Positions 32,979-43,858 of a DNA stretch of 64,000 nt are shown in pieces (the first letter of the stretch is position 1; each line of letters starts with the position of its first letter). Location: NCBI GenBank assembly GCA_030645235.1, contig JAUSMV010000030.1, positions 992,001-1,056,000 on the forward strand, given 5' to 3'. Both the position numbers and the translations under genes were made by a program. The notes under the pieces are model-generated. The model saw nothing but the letters and a program-made list of their open reading frames with translations. It was not told the origin of the DNA and searched no databases. The stretch comes from Parvibaculum sp. Lineage in GTDB: Bacteria; Pseudomonadota; Alphaproteobacteria; Parvibaculales; Parvibaculaceae.

Positions 32979-35900
32979 TCACCAATGAAGGCGCAGCTTC
33001 ACGGCGAGGCCGTAATTTTCGGCGTTCTCACGCAGGTCGGCTGACGCAACAACGGAGAGATCGACTGCCTTGTTCAAGCTTGCATCAAGGCCCGCATCAA
33101 TCAGCGCCGCGTCGCGATCCGGCGTGTTGGAATTGACGCCGAAGGTCGAGTTGGCAAGACCGGCAAAGGCATAGCTCAGTGCTCCGTCGGGCTGCACGAT
33201 GTCGTGACCCCAGCGTAAACCGAGCGAGGGGGTGACCGGACCGCCGTTGAGCGTGGCGGCCACGCCGACGGTTGAGCGCAGCAGATATTCGGTACGCGCA
33301 TCCTGCGTGAGGTTGAAGCCCGGTGCGCCGATTTCTGTGTAAGCATCACTCTGAAGCCGCAACCCGTCGAGACCGACGACGGGGCGCAAGGCGACATCGC
33401 CATAGGTCAGCGTGTAGCCCGCCTCAAACCGGGCCGAGAGCGTGTAGCCGTCGAAGTCGGAGGCGGCAGCCACGTTGGTCGCCGGCAAGATCACGATGCG
33501 GCGCGAGGCGTGATAATCGTTATGGGTGTAACCGAGCTGAGCCGCGAGATCGGCAGCGCCCATTTGTGTTGCTGCATAGAGACCGAGCGAATAGCTCGTC
33601 ACATCGCTTGATGCGCTGATGCGGTCGGGATCATTGAGGATACGGGCATAACCAGCCGACAGGCCGACAATCGTTTCCTCACCGACCAGAGTATCAAAAC
33701 CGCCATCGATGCCGCCGCCTTTATAGCTCAGGCCGTTGGCGAGACCCGATTGTGCATCGAGACTGCCTTTGAGGCCGAAGGCACGACCCCAGAGGCCGAA
33801 ACGAACGGTGTCCGGCGCGGCGCTGCTGACGAGCGAGGCTGTGAGATCGCCCGCCGTCTGACCGCCCAAGGCCAGCCGCGCTCCGCCGCGCGAAGCGGCA
33901 ACGGTGGATTGCAATGACGCAATGCGGTCACTCGTCTGATTGTGGAAAGTCAGGACCGTTTGCGTTGTGCCGTTTGTCGGCGCATCGGATTGTTCCGGCG
34001 TCATTTGATCGAGCGCCTTGCCTGCATCCTCTTCGGACATGTTGCTTATGTCGTTCAGAGCCTGTGTCAGCTCCGGCCCTGCGCCCGTTGCGTGAAAGAG
34101 CGCCTCAGCAACGGAGGAACCGCCTGCGCTGTCGGCAATCGGATTGATGAGAAGCAGCACATCATTCGCGGTGTAATCGAGCGTGGCGCGCACGAAAGGC
34201 GAGAGATAAGGCACAAGCGTATCAAAGGTGCCGCTGATGCCGCCGTTGGCGGTCAGGACCGTGTAGGTCTTTTTCGTGATCGAATTGAGGGCTGTGACTT
34301 CAACCGCACCGGCGAGTGTCGCCGCGCCCGAAATGTCGAGCAGGTCGTTTGCGGTGTCGCTGAATTTCACGACATAGGTTGCGCCCGCATCATTTTCAAA
34401 ATCACCATCGATCGCGAGCGTTCCCGTGCCGGAGACTGAGCCTACAACAAGCGTGCCCTGATTTTGAAACGAGGCGGTTTTGACTGCGCCGCTGCCGACA
34501 AAAGCTGCGTCCGATCCGATGGTGAAAGCTGTTGTGCTCTCATAATTTCCGGTGAGCGTCACCGTGCCTGAATTGAGATTGGTGGTTTCAAAATGAAGCC
34601 AGTTTGTGCCGGTCAGCGTGTAGCCGGTGGCTGCGCCGCGATCAATGTTCAAAATATCGTCGCCATCTTCCGCATCGACGATGCCTGTGACCGAACCCGC
34701 GAAATTGTTGAACGTATCGTCGCCGTCGCCGAGTTCAACGGCCGTTGTATCCGTGGTGCTGATGGCGCCGTAATTCGTCAGCGTGTTGTCGAAGTCGCCG
34801 GAGAATGTCACTGCCACACCGGTCACGGAAACCGAGCCGGTGCTTGCGATTTCGATATTGGCTTCGTCAGCACCGGTGATACCGCCTTCATTGGTGAGTT
34901 CGCCTGCAAAGGTCAGCACATTGTCTGCGCTGAGACCTGAAACCGTGACCTGCCCCGTGCCGGAGACGTCTTTAGAAAGCGTGCCGGAATCTGTTTGATT
35001 GAAGGCCAGCGTTCCGTTGGCGACGAAGGAAGACCCAGAAATGGTCGCGAGCGTGCCTTGCAGTGTCGCCCCATCGTTGATGGTGGTGACGCCTGTCCAA
35101 TTGTTGAGGCTGTTGGTAAGAATGATCGTTCCCGCGCCGCCGATGGTGAGCGGCTGGTCGGTGTCACCATCGCCGCGCGTTATCGCGCCGCTCAGGGTTG
35201 CCGTGACGCCGCTATCGGCGGAAAGGGTCGTCGGGTCATCGGACGCAGGTGCTGCAACTTCGAGCGAGATGTCATTTGTGTAAGTGCCGGTCGCGCCGAA
35301 CTCAATCGTCGGGTCGATGGCGTGGATGGTACCGGTGCCGAAAGCGCCCACCGTCTTTGCGCGGATCGTCGCGCCGTTGACGTTGATCTCATTGTCGACG
35401 TCGGCGGTTCCGTCGAAAATCAGCGTGCCTGCTGCCGTGCCGGTGCCTGCATTGATTGTCGCATATTCGAGCGTGCCGGAACCTGTCAGCGTCCAGTCAC
35501 CCGTGCCCGCCTTTGTCAGGTTTTCAAAGCCGAGAATGTCGGCGATGCCGATGCTGCCGTCAGCGCCGTCGCTGTCACCATCCAGCGTCAGCGTGTCGTC
35601 ACCGTCACCGCCATAGAGACTGTCATGGACGGCACCTGCCTTGACCAACACGGTGTCATCGCCGTCGCCCATCGCCACGTAGCCGATGGTTGTCGATTCC
35701 GAATTGAGCGTGAGGCTGTCATCTGTCTCTTCCCACATATAGATCGCCCAATCGCCGCCGGCTTCAAGCGTGCCAGAATTGGTGATGGTCGTATTGCCGC
35801 CGCCATAACTGACAATGGCGAAATCTTCGCCGTAGATGGTGCCGGTATTGTCGATGACCATGCCGTCAGCGGTCGCATCAAGAATCCAAATGCCATAGGC

Positions 35901-37046
35901 GTCGCCATTGGTGGCGGTGATCGTACCCGTGGCCTGATTGGTCACCGAACCGCCCTTGTTGAGCCAGATACCGTCGCCGCCGGTCATGGTGCCGGCGTTG
36001 TCGATGTCGGCCGTATTGTAAAGTTCGATCAGGGCGAGGCCGCTGGTGATGGTACCGCCCGCTTCATTCATGACGGAGGTCGTGCCGCTGCTTCCGGTGG
36101 CGTATATAGCGGATGAGGTCCCATCTGTGTTGATCGTGCCGCCGTCGCGGTTGGTGATCGTGCCCGTGTCATGGAGCCGGATGGCGACATCGAAAGAGGA
36201 GACGGTGCCCGAATTGTCGAGCTGGAGATCGCCCCGGACGACAATGCCGCTGGCGGTGCTGCTGAGAATTTGACCGTCGGCACGGTTGTTGATCGTGCCG
36301 CCGTGCGAAAGATAGATCGCATCGCTCACGGCGGTGATCGTGCCGCTATTGCCGATCGTGCCTTCGACATCGGCATTGACCGCGCTGCTCACGCCGTTAT
36401 GCGTCAGTGTGCCTGCATTATCGAGGCTTGATCCGGCCTCTTTGAGCAGAACGGTGGACGCGGTGCCGCCGACTGTGATCGATCCGGTATCACTGATTTT
36501 GATGTGCCCGTCGGATCCGGCCATTAGACCCGTCGCGATGGTGATCGTGCCGGTGAATGTGATGGCTTCGTCTTCATCGAGGCCCGACACCCATGCGGTG
36601 CCGTCACCCGAAATATCATGCGCGAAATTGCCGCTGCCGGACTGGACCAGATCAAGCGTGCCGAATTCATTGACGATGAACGACGAGCCCGCAATGGTGT
36701 CCGTGCTGCCGCGCAGCGTGCCGTCGCGCAGGATCGTGGTCGTGCCCGTCCAGTCGTTAAGATTGTTGTCGAAAACGACGACACCGGGACCGTCGATGCT
36801 CAAGGCTTGCCCACCGGTGACCTGGCCCGTCACGGTTGCGGTGACGCCGGTATTAGCCTTCAGTGTGGTCGGCGCGCTGAGGACGACATTGCCGGGATAG
36901 TCGCCCGTTGTGGCGTAAGTGTCGGCGAAAGCGGGCTGCGCAAGAACAACGCCTGCCAGCACGGTCGCACCGACTAAACCCGTTTTTGCTGCACAGAAAA
37001 AACAAAGCCGAGCACGCGAAAGCGTGCGCCCCACCACTTTAAACAC
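32979..37046 (-). CDS. Type V (autotransporter) outer-membrane protein
   Basis: A 1355-residue autotransporter. Residues 1-42 form an extended signal peptide ending AQPAFA. Residues ~43-1050 are a passenger rich in Gly, Thr, Asn and Asp with repeated 'G-T-I/L-x-N' turns, expected to form a beta-helix on the cell surface. The last ~280 residues are the beta-barrel, ending in LRLHW with an aromatic C-terminus. Two passenger blocks (about 95-190 and 660-770) are clearly homologous: LNDWTGTTTI...IAGSSFIVNE versus LNNWTGVTTI...ISGSSFVANG. The start is GTG 37046; no ATG in frame gives a signal peptide. Adhesion or biofilm function is inferred. Confidence 0.92.
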   Translation of the reverse strand: MFKVVGRTLSRARLCFFCAAKTGLVGATVLAGVVLAQPAFADTYATTGDYPGNVVLSAPTTLKANTGVTATVTGQVTGGQALSIDGPGVVVFDNNLNDWTGTTTILRDGTLRGSTDTIAGSSFIVNEFGTLDLVQSGSGNFAHDISGDGTAWVSGLDEDEAITFTGTITIATGLMAGSDGHIKISDTGSITVGGTASTVLLKEAGSSLDNAGTLTHNGVSSAVNADVEGTIGNSGTITAVSDAIYLSHGGTINNRADGQILSSTASGIVVRGDLQLDNSGTVSSFDVAIRLHDTGTITNRDGGTINTDGTSSAIYATGSSGTTSVMNEAGGTITSGLALIELYNTADIDNAGTMTGGDGIWLNKGGSVTNQATGTITATNGDAYGIWILDATADGMVIDNTGTIYGEDFAIVSYGGGNTTITNSGTLEAGGDWAIYMWEETDDSLTLNSESTTIGYVAMGDGDDTVLVKAGAVHDSLYGGDGDDTLTLDGDSDGADGSIGIADILGFENLTKAGTGDWTLTGSGTLEYATINAGTGTAAGTLIFDGTADVDNEINVNGATIRAKTVGAFGTGTIHAIDPTIEFGATGTYTNDISLEVAAPASDDPTTLSADSGVTATLSGAITRGDGDTDQPLTIGGAGTIILTNSLNNWTGVTTINDGATLQGTLATISGSSFVANGTLAFNQTDSGTLSKDVSGTGQVTVSGLSADNVLTFAGELTNEGGITGADEANIEIASTGSVSVTGVAVTFSGDFDNTLTNYGAISTTDTTAVELGDGDDTFNNFAGSVTGIVDAEDGDDILNIDRGAATGYTLTGTNWLHFETTNLNSGTVTLTGNYESTTAFTIGSDAAFVGSGAVKTASFQNQGTLVVGSVSGTGTLAIDGDFENDAGATYVVKFSDTANDLLDISGAATLAGAVEVTALNSITKKTYTVLTANGGISGTFDTLVPYLSPFVRATLDYTANDVLLLINPIADSAGGSSVAEALFHATGAGPELTQALNDISNMSEEDAGKALDQMTPEQSDAPTNGTTQTVLTFHNQTSDRIASLQSTVAASRGGARLALGGQTAGDLTASLVSSAAPDTVRFGLWGRAFGLKGSLDAQSGLANGLSYKGGGIDGGFDTLVGEETIVGLSAGYARILNDPDRISASSDVTSYSLGLYAATQMGAADLAAQLGYTHNDYHASRRIVILPATNVAAASDFDGYTLSARFEAGYTLTYGDVALRPVVGLDGLRLQSDAYTEIGAPGFNLTQDARTEYLLRSTVGVAATLNGGPVTPSLGLRWGHDIVQPDGALSYAFAGLANSTFGVNSNTPDRDAALIDAGLDASLNKAVDLSVVASADLRENAENYGLAVKLRLHW

Positions 37047-37226
37047 CGATGCCCCCGAGCAATCCGGCGTCTAATGGCCCTCACGGAGCATCCGAAACCG
37101 AAAAATAATCCGGCCATCCTAAGCTGCGGCCTGCAACAGAGTCTCCGGCAAAACATCAAGAAGTGATGATTTCCATTAAAATTCCGGAACTAAGGGTGAA
37201 GACCGTTGTTACTAAGCAACAATGCA

Positions 37227-37253
37227 AAAGCCCGGACGCAAGGTCCGGGCTTT
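37227..37253 (-). terminator. Intrinsic terminator of the beta-oxidation operon
   Basis: An 11-bp perfect stem AAAGCCCGGAC/GTCCGGGCTTT with a 5-nt loop lies 26 bp after the FadB-like stop. On the minus strand it is followed by TGCATTGTTG. It marks the 3' end of the merR-acad-acad-thiolase-fadB operon. Confidence 0.78.
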
Positions 37254-37279
37254 CAACTCAACACAATTTGAACATGCAA

Positions 37280-39526
37280 TCAGGCTGCGGCTTTTTCAGG
37301 GGCGAAGCGGTCGTAGAACGTGTCGCCCTTCTCGGCCATGTCGCGCAGGAGCTTGTTGGGCTTGAAGCGTTCGCCGTATTTCTGCGCCAGCGTATCGCAG
37401 GTTTCGACAAAGGTTTTGGTGCCAACCATGTCAATCAATGAAAGCGGGCCACCGGACCAGGGCGCGAAACCCCAGCCGATGATCGCGCCGACATCGGCAT
37501 CGCGCACGTCTGTCACCACGCCCTCTTCAAAGCAACGCGCGGCTTCGAGCGCTTGAATGTAGAGGAAGCGGTTTTTCAGCTCCTGCACATCGACATCATC
37601 AATGTCTTTATGCGTGTGGGCGAGTTCGGACAGGCCTGTCCAAAGCTTCTTCTTGCCGTCGGCAGGATAGTCGTAAAAACCCTTGCCCGCTTTTTTTCCG
37701 ACGCGGCCAAGCTCGACGACCATCTTTTCAATGAGTGCGTCTGCCGGACCCGACACGTATTTGTCGCCCAGATCCTTTTTCGTTTGCTGGCGCACTTTAT
37801 AGGCAAGGTCCAATGAGACTTCATCGTTAAGTGCGAGAGGCGCGACCGGCATGCCGGTCATGCGGCCGACGTTTTCGATGATCGCGGGCTTGATGCCTTC
37901 GGCAAGCATCGCGAGGCCTTCGCCAACGTAAGTGCCGAAGCAGCGCGAGGTGTAAAAACCACGGCTATCGTTGACCACGATGGGTGTCTTGCGGATCTGC
38001 TTGACGTAATCCATCGCTTTGGCGAGCGTCTCCTGAGACGTGCGCTGGCCCATGATGATTTCGACAAGTTGCATTTTATCGACGGGCGAGAAGAAGTGGA
38101 TGCCGATAAAGTCTTCGGGCTTCTTGGCAGCTTCCGCCAAGCCTGTGATGGGCAGCGTCGAGGTGTTCGAGCCATAGACGCCACCGGCGGCGAGTTGCGG
38201 CTCGGCCTGTTTCGTCACCTGCGCTTTGATCTCGCGGCTTTCAAAGACCGCTTCGATCACAAGGTCTGCACCTTTCAGATCATCATAGCTTGTTGTCGGT
38301 TTGATGCGGGCGAGAAGCGCGTCGGCTTTCTCTTTCGTCATCTTACCTTTTTCAATCGACTTCGCGAGAAGCTTTTCAGAATACGCCTTGCCCTTTTCAG
38401 CATTCGCCTGATCGGTGTCGAGGAGCACAACGTCCATGCCAGCTTGGGCCGACACATAAGCAATGCCTGCGCCCATCATGCCTGCGCCGAGGATGCCGAG
38501 CTTCTTCACGGTGAAGGGCGTAACGCCTTTGGGACGGCGCGCGCCTTTGCCGAGTTCCTGCATGGAGAGAAACAGCGAACGGATCATCGCTTTGGAGCGC
38601 GGGTCCATCAGCAGTTTGGTGAAGTAGCGCGTCTCGATGCGAAGACCGGCTTCCATCGGCACCTGCAAGCCTTCATAGACGCAGGAGAGAATATATTTCT
38701 GCGCCGGAAAATTGCCATGCGTGGACTTGTGGAGCATGGCATTGCTCATCGTGAAGGTGGAGCCGCCCGACTTGTCATGCGGTCCGCCGCCGGGGATGCG
38801 ATAGCCTTCGCGGTCCCAGGGCTGAATGGCGATGGCGTAAACTTCCGGACCCTTTTTGCCAAATTTGACTTTCGGCTGGGCAAGACCTTCTTTGAGCCAT
38901 GCTTTGGCAGCGCTGACGAGTTCGCTCGCGGGCACAACGGCGTGGACAATGCCAGCTTTGAGCGCGCCCTTCGGATCAAGTGACGTGCCCTGAAGGATGA
39001 TGGGCAAGGCGGCCGCCGCACCGATCAAACGCGGCAGGCGCTGTGTGCCGCCGCCGCCGGGAAGGAGGCCGACTTTGGCTTCGGGCAGACCCAACTGGAT
39101 TTTCGGATTGTCAGCGACAACGCGGTAGTGGCAGGCAAGCGTGACTTCCAAGCCGCCGCCGAGCGCAACGCCGTTGATCGCCGCTGCAATCGGTTTGCCG
39201 CAGGTTTCCAAGCGACGCAGCAGCATATTGAAATGGAGGTTGCCTTCATACATCGCTTTGACGCGATCTTCTTTGGAACCCGCACCGCTGCCGCCTGCCT
39301 GACCGCCCATCATGGAGAGATCAGCACCGGCGCAGAAGGCGTCTTTACCCGATGTGAGGACAGCGCCTTTGATCTTGTCGTCGGACATAATCGTTTCGAT
39401 GATCGAGGCGATGTCGGCCATTGAGCTTTGCGACAGTACGTTCATGGAACGGCCCGGCATGTCCCAGACGGCGAGCGCGATGCCATCGGCATCGACGTCG
39501 AATTTGAAGTTTTCGTAAGTTGTCAT
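37280..39526 (-). CDS. Fatty-acid oxidation complex alpha subunit (enoyl-CoA hydratase / 3-hydroxyacyl-CoA dehydrogenase)
   Basis: A 748-residue bifunctional FadB/FadJ-type protein carrying out the second and third steps of beta-oxidation. The N-terminal crotonase domain keeps both hydratase Glu residues (E127 in GGGLEV, E149 in GLPEAK) and the FCAGADLS oxyanion motif. From residue ~345 the dehydrogenase begins with the NAD motif GILGAGMMGAGIAY; FIGIHFFSPVDKMQLVEII and a C-terminal 3HCDH repeat follow. ATG 39526, 10 nt after the thiolase stop, was chosen; longer reading would run into that gene. It is last in the operon and presumably pairs with the adjacent thiolase. Confidence 0.94.
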   Translation of the reverse strand: MTTYENFKFDVDADGIALAVWDMPGRSMNVLSQSSMADIASIIETIMSDDKIKGAVLTSGKDAFCAGADLSMMGGQAGGSGAGSKEDRVKAMYEGNLHFNMLLRRLETCGKPIAAAINGVALGGGLEVTLACHYRVVADNPKIQLGLPEAKVGLLPGGGGTQRLPRLIGAAAALPIILQGTSLDPKGALKAGIVHAVVPASELVSAAKAWLKEGLAQPKVKFGKKGPEVYAIAIQPWDREGYRIPGGGPHDKSGGSTFTMSNAMLHKSTHGNFPAQKYILSCVYEGLQVPMEAGLRIETRYFTKLLMDPRSKAMIRSLFLSMQELGKGARRPKGVTPFTVKKLGILGAGMMGAGIAYVSAQAGMDVVLLDTDQANAEKGKAYSEKLLAKSIEKGKMTKEKADALLARIKPTTSYDDLKGADLVIEAVFESREIKAQVTKQAEPQLAAGGVYGSNTSTLPITGLAEAAKKPEDFIGIHFFSPVDKMQLVEIIMGQRTSQETLAKAMDYVKQIRKTPIVVNDSRGFYTSRCFGTYVGEGLAMLAEGIKPAIIENVGRMTGMPVAPLALNDEVSLDLAYKVRQQTKKDLGDKYVSGPADALIEKMVVELGRVGKKAGKGFYDYPADGKKKLWTGLSELAHTHKDIDDVDVQELKNRFLYIQALEAARCFEEGVVTDVRDADVGAIIGWGFAPWSGGPLSLIDMVGTKTFVETCDTLAQKYGERFKPNKLLRDMAEKGDTFYDRFAPEKAAA

Positions 39527-39536
39527 TTTCTCTGCC

Positions 39537-40742
39537 TCACACGCGCTCAATGATGGTGGCTGTGCCCATACCTGCGCCGACGCAGAGCGTGACCAGACCT
39601 GTGCTGAGATTGCGGCGCTCAAGTTCGTCGAGCACCGTTCCAAGGATCATGCCGCCGGTTGCGCCGAGCGGATGGCCCATGGCAATCGCACCACCATTGA
39701 CGTTCATTTTGTCATGCGGGATGTCGAGCGCCTGCATCATGCGGAGCACGACGGAGGCGAAAGCTTCATTGAGTTCATAAAGATCAATGTCGTCGGGGTT
39801 CATGCCAGCTTTTTTCAGAACCTTGCGCGACACGTCAGCGGGACCTGTCAGCATGATCGAGGGTTCGGAACCGATGGAACCCATCGCGCGGATGCGGGCG
39901 CGGGGCGTGAGGCCCAGTGCGCGACCGGTTTCGAGATTGCCAACGAGGACGCCCGACGCGCCATCGACGATGCCCGACGAATTGCCCGCGTGATGGACGT
40001 GGATGATTTCTTCGATTTCGGGATAACGCTCAAGGGCGACACCGTCGAAAGCAAATTCGCCGAGACCCTGAAAGGACGCAGCAAGCGCACCCATCGACTG
40101 CATTGATGCGTCGGGGCGCATGTGTTCGTCGTGATCGAGAATCGTGAGGCCGTTAATATCGCGGACGGGGATCACGGAATTTTTGAAGTAACCGCTCTTC
40201 CATGCGTTGGCCGCTCGCTTCTGACTTTCGACCGCGTAGGCGTCAACGTCGGCGCGGGAGAAACCGTATTTTGTGGCGATCAGGTCAGCGCCGATGCCTT
40301 GCGGTGTGAAATAGGATTTGAAGGCAACCGACGGATCGGATGACCATGCACCGCCCGATGCGCCCATACCGACGCGTGACATGGACTCGACGCCGCCGCC
40401 GATGGCCATGTCGGCTTCACCGGACATGACTTTGGCGACCGCCATGTTGGTGGCTTCCAAGCCTGAGGCGCAGAAACGATTGATCTGCACGCCCGCGACG
40501 GTCTGCGCGTAGTCCGCGTTCAGCACTGCGATGCGGGCAATGTCGCCGCCTTGCTCGCCGACGGGATCGACGCAGCCAAAGACGACATCATCAACGCGGC
40601 TGGTGTCGAGATTGTTGCGGTCGCGGAGCGCTTGCAGCACCTGCGTGCCGAGTTCGAGGGCTGTCACTTCATGGAGTGAGCCGTCTTTCTTACCTTTACC
40701 GCGCGGCGTGCGCACGGTGTCGAAAATATAGGCGTCTGTCAT
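39537..40742 (-). CDS. Acetyl-CoA C-acetyltransferase / 3-ketoacyl-CoA thiolase (FadA-like)
   Basis: A 401-residue thiolase for the last beta-oxidation step. The nucleophilic Cys is in [10 protein letters not shown] (near residue 90), the ELNEAFA motif is near 317, catalytic His is in [11 protein letters not shown], and the second Cys is in CVGAGMG. The ATG is followed by [17 protein letters not shown], the normal family start. It lies 10 nt upstream of the FadB-like gene and 43 nt downstream of an acyl-CoA dehydrogenase in the same operon. The two-subunit trifunctional arrangement is typical. Confidence 0.94.
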   Translation of the reverse strand: MTDAYIFDTVRTPRGKGKKDGSLHEVTALELGTQVLQALRDRNNLDTSRVDDVVFGCVDPVGEQGGDIARIAVLNADYAQTVAGVQINRFCASGLEATNMAVAKVMSGEADMAIGGGVESMSRVGMGASGGAWSSDPSVAFKSYFTPQGIGADLIATKYGFSRADVDAYAVESQKRAANAWKSGYFKNSVIPVRDINGLTILDHDEHMRPDASMQSMGALAASFQGLGEFAFDGVALERYPEIEEIIHVHHAGNSSGIVDGASGVLVGNLETGRALGLTPRARIRAMGSIGSEPSIMLTGPADVSRKVLKKAGMNPDDIDLYELNEAFASVVLRMMQALDIPHDKMNVNGGAIAMGHPLGATGGMILGTVLDELERRNLSTGLVTLCVGAGMGTATIIERV

Positions 40743-40785
40743 TTTGGTCTCCCTGATGGAGGTTTCATTTGGTCGCAGCGCTTCG

Positions 40786-41943
40786 TTAGAGTGTGCGCGC
40801 GATCAGCATTTTCATGATTTCGTTGGTGCCGCCGTAGATCTTCTGAATACGCGCGTCCTGATACATCTGGCCAATCGGGTATTCGAGCATGTAGCCGTAA
40901 CCACCGAAGAACTGGAGGCAGGTGTCAACGATCTGGCATTGCTTCTCCGTCGTCCACCATTTCGCCATTGCCGCTGTTGTCGCATCAAGCTTGCCGTCGA
41001 GGAGTTTCACAGCGCAATCATCAACGAAGACGCGGGCGATTGCGGCTTCGGTTTTGCATTCGGCCAATTTGAACTGGGTGTTCTGGAAGTCGAGAATGCG
41101 CTGGCCGAAAGCCTTGCGTTCTTTCACGTAGTCGGCGGTGAGCGTCACGGCGCGTTCCATGGCGACACAGGCCTGCACGGCAATGATGAGACGCTCTTGG
41201 GGCAACTGCTGCATCAGCTGAAAAAAACCTTTGCCTTCTTCGGTGCCGAGAAGGTTCGACGTCGGGATTTTCACATCGTCGAAAAAGAGTTCGGATGTGT
41301 CCTGCGCGTGCATGCCAACCTTGTTGAGGTTGCGGCCACGGCGGAAGCCTTCGACTTCATCCGTTTCAACCATCACGAGCGATGTGCCCTTCGCGCCGCC
41401 TGCCGGATCGGTTTTTGCGACAACACAAATGAGCGTTGATTGCTGGCCATTGGTGATGAAGGTCTTTTGACCGTTAATCACATATTGATTGCCGACTTTT
41501 TTCGCGGTCGTTTTCACACCCTGCAAATCGGAGCCGGTGCCAGGTTCGGTCATCGCAATCGCGCCGACCATTTCGCCCGACGCCATTTTCGGCAGCCATT
41601 TTTTCTTTTGTTCTTCAGTGCCGTAGGACTGGATGTAATGCGCGACGATGCCGGAATGAACGGAATTGCCGAAGCCTGAGACGCCTGCACGCGACTGTTC
41701 CTGCGTGATGACCATTTCATGCGCAAAGGTGCCGCCGCCGCCGCCGTATTCCTCTTTGATCGAGGCGCAGAGGAGGCCTGCTTCGCCGGCTTTGGTCCAT
41801 GCTTCACGATCAACATAACCCTGCTCGTTCCATTTGTCGTTCAGCGGGGTAAATTCCTTTTGATAGAATTTGCTCACCGCGTCTTGCAGGATCTCAAGTT
41901 CTTCGTTCAGCCATGGCGATTTGTAGCCGGCAATCATCGTCAT
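40786..41943 (-). CDS. Acyl-CoA dehydrogenase, long-chain (LCAD-like) type
   Basis: A 385-residue flavoprotein catalysing the first beta-oxidation step. It resembles mammalian [13 protein letters not shown] (E250 as catalytic base, as in LCAD/IVD), the FAD motif [18 protein letters not shown] (~130-147), [10 protein letters not shown], and the C-terminal PIYGG-type motif [18 protein letters not shown], where Gly replaces the MCAD Glu. It is the third gene of the operon. In the 63-bp gap upstream, an ACCGCC...GGCGGT hairpin and a TATAAA sequence could give an internal promoter or processing site. Confidence 0.93.
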   Translation of the reverse strand: MTMIAGYKSPWLNEELEILQDAVSKFYQKEFTPLNDKWNEQGYVDREAWTKAGEAGLLCASIKEEYGGGGGTFAHEMVITQEQSRAGVSGFGNSVHSGIVAHYIQSYGTEEQKKKWLPKMASGEMVGAIAMTEPGTGSDLQGVKTTAKKVGNQYVINGQKTFITNGQQSTLICVVAKTDPAGGAKGTSLVMVETDEVEGFRRGRNLNKVGMHAQDTSELFFDDVKIPTSNLLGTEEGKGFFQLMQQLPQERLIIAVQACVAMERAVTLTADYVKERKAFGQRILDFQNTQFKLAECKTEAAIARVFVDDCAVKLLDGKLDATTAAMAKWWTTEKQCQIVDTCLQFFGGYGYMLEYPIGQMYQDARIQKIYGGTNEIMKMLIARTL

Positions 41944-42006
41944 TATTCGGTAGCTCCCGTTAGACCGCCTTGTTTTTTGTGGCGGTTTTATAGTGATTGA
42001 CAGAAA

Positions 42007-43794
42007 TTAAAATTCGTCAGCGGAGAACGCCATCAAGGGCGCGGCACCGACGCGGACGCGCGCGAGATGCGTTGCGGTTTCGGGCACGACGCGGTCCATG
42101 TAATAGCGCGCGGTTTTGAGTTTGGTTTCGTAGAACGCTTTGTCGCCCTGACCTGAGGCGAGACCGGCAAACGCGGCTTTCGCCATCAGCACCCACATAT
42201 AGGCAATGGCTGTGACGCCGAAGAGCTGCATGTAATCGGTGGAGCCAGCGCCTGCATTGTCAGGATTTTGCAGCGCGTTTTCCATGAACCAGAGCGTTGC
42301 GGTTTCAAGGTCTTTGCGCGCGTTGACGAGCGCCCCGAGATAAGGCGTCAGCTTTTCGTTTTTATTGGCGGCAACGAAATCATCAATTAGTTTAAAAAAG
42401 GCGAAGACGCCGCGACCACCGTTTGACGCCAGTTTGCGGCCAACAAGATCGAGCGCCTGCACGCCGTTGGCCCCTTCGTAAATCATGGCGATGCGGGCAT
42501 CGCGCACGAACTGGCCCATGCCCTGCTCGTCAATATAGCCATGGCCGCCATAAACCTGCTGGGCTTCGACCGCATTGGCAAAGCCACGATCGGTCAGGTA
42601 GCCTTTCACGACGGGTGTGAGCAGCGCCATCATATCGTCGCCAAGCTCGCGCGTAGCGGCGTCATCAGACGCGTGAGATAAGTCACCATGCAGCGCCGTC
42701 CAGACGAGAAGCGCACGGGCACCTTCGTTGAACGATTTTGCGTTGAGCAACATGCGGCGGATGTCGGGATGAACAAGCAGCGGATCGGCGGGCTTGGATG
42801 CTTCTTTGGGACCGGTGAGCGAGCGGCCCTGCAAGCGGTCTTTTGCGTAAGCAATAGCGTTTTGCAGCGCGACTTCTGATTGCGACAGGCCTTGCAGGCC
42901 AACGCCAAGGCGCGCTTCGTTCATCATCGTGAACATGGCGCGCATGCCTTTTTCGCGCTCGCCGACGATCCAGCCGACGGCTTCATCGTAATTCAGGACA
43001 GCGGTCGCGTTGCCGTGAATACCCATCTTGTGTTCGAGCGCACCGCAGGACACGCCGTTACGCGCACCAAGCGAGCCGTCATCTCTGACGAGATATTTGG
43101 GCACGATGAAAAGCGAAATGCCTTTGATGCCCGGTGTGTCGCCTTCGATGCGGGCGAGCACGAGATGCAGGATGTTTTCAGCGAGATCATGTTCACCCGC
43201 GGAAATGAAAATCTTGGTACCAGTGATTTTGTAGGAGCCGTCGCCCACGGGCACGGCCTTGGTGCGGATGAGGCCTAAATCCGTGCCGCATTGCGGCTCG
43301 GTGAGGTTCATCGTGCCGGTCCACTCGCCGGTGACGAGCTTTGGCAAATATTTGTCGCGCAAATCCTGCGCGCCGTGATGAAGGAGCGCCGAGTATGCAC
43401 CATGGCTCAGGCCCGGATACATACCGAAAGCCATGTTGGCGGATGAGACCATTTCATTGAACAGAACGCCCAATGTGTTAGGAAGGCCTTGTCCGCCATA
43501 GGCAGGATCGGCGACCAGCGCAGGCCAGCCGCCGTCCACGAGCGTTTTGTAAGCTTCTTTGAAACCCGGCGGCGTGGTGACGACGCCGTTCTCCAATTTA
43601 CATCCGACCTTATCGCCCACCATGTTCAGCGGCTGTAGCACTTCTTCGGAAAGTTTCGCCGCTTCATCAAAAATCTGATCGACAATATCCATCGGCGCAT
43701 CGGCAAAGCCCTTAAGCTTTGCATACTGAGCCATGTTGAATGTGTCGTTCAGAAGAAAGCGATATTCCTGCAGCGGTGCTTTGTAGCTGGGCAT
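42007..43794 (-). CDS. Acyl-CoA dehydrogenase, long form (DmdC/FadE-like)
   Basis: A 595-residue acyl-CoA dehydrogenase with an extra C-terminal helical domain, as in DmdC, FadE5 and related enzymes. The FAD motif is MNLTEPQCGTDLGLIRTKA (~160-178). The catalytic Glu is in MIYEGANGVQALDLVGRK (~440-457). The final ~110 residues form the AcylCoA_DH_C domain (AAPLMAFSADEF end). Broad or medium/long-chain specificity is likely. It lies 64 nt after merR and is the second gene of the operon; having two dehydrogenases gives different chain-length ranges (inference). Confidence 0.92.
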   Translation of the reverse strand: MPSYKAPLQEYRFLLNDTFNMAQYAKLKGFADAPMDIVDQIFDEAAKLSEEVLQPLNMVGDKVGCKLENGVVTTPPGFKEAYKTLVDGGWPALVADPAYGGQGLPNTLGVLFNEMVSSANMAFGMYPGLSHGAYSALLHHGAQDLRDKYLPKLVTGEWTGTMNLTEPQCGTDLGLIRTKAVPVGDGSYKITGTKIFISAGEHDLAENILHLVLARIEGDTPGIKGISLFIVPKYLVRDDGSLGARNGVSCGALEHKMGIHGNATAVLNYDEAVGWIVGEREKGMRAMFTMMNEARLGVGLQGLSQSEVALQNAIAYAKDRLQGRSLTGPKEASKPADPLLVHPDIRRMLLNAKSFNEGARALLVWTALHGDLSHASDDAATRELGDDMMALLTPVVKGYLTDRGFANAVEAQQVYGGHGYIDEQGMGQFVRDARIAMIYEGANGVQALDLVGRKLASNGGRGVFAFFKLIDDFVAANKNEKLTPYLGALVNARKDLETATLWFMENALQNPDNAGAGSTDYMQLFGVTAIAYMWVLMAKAAFAGLASGQGDKAFYETKLKTARYYMDRVVPETATHLARVRVGAAPLMAFSADEF

Positions 43795-43858
43795 GGTGGG
43801 TCTCTTCTTTTCTTGAGGACCGGATTTTATGCTTACTCAGTACCATTATTGCGCCGGA

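Noticed and set aside
33300-36900. Many long reading frames on the plus strand within the autotransporter gene
   Set aside because: They are antisense to a clear autotransporter with signal peptide and barrel; they arise from its repetitive composition.
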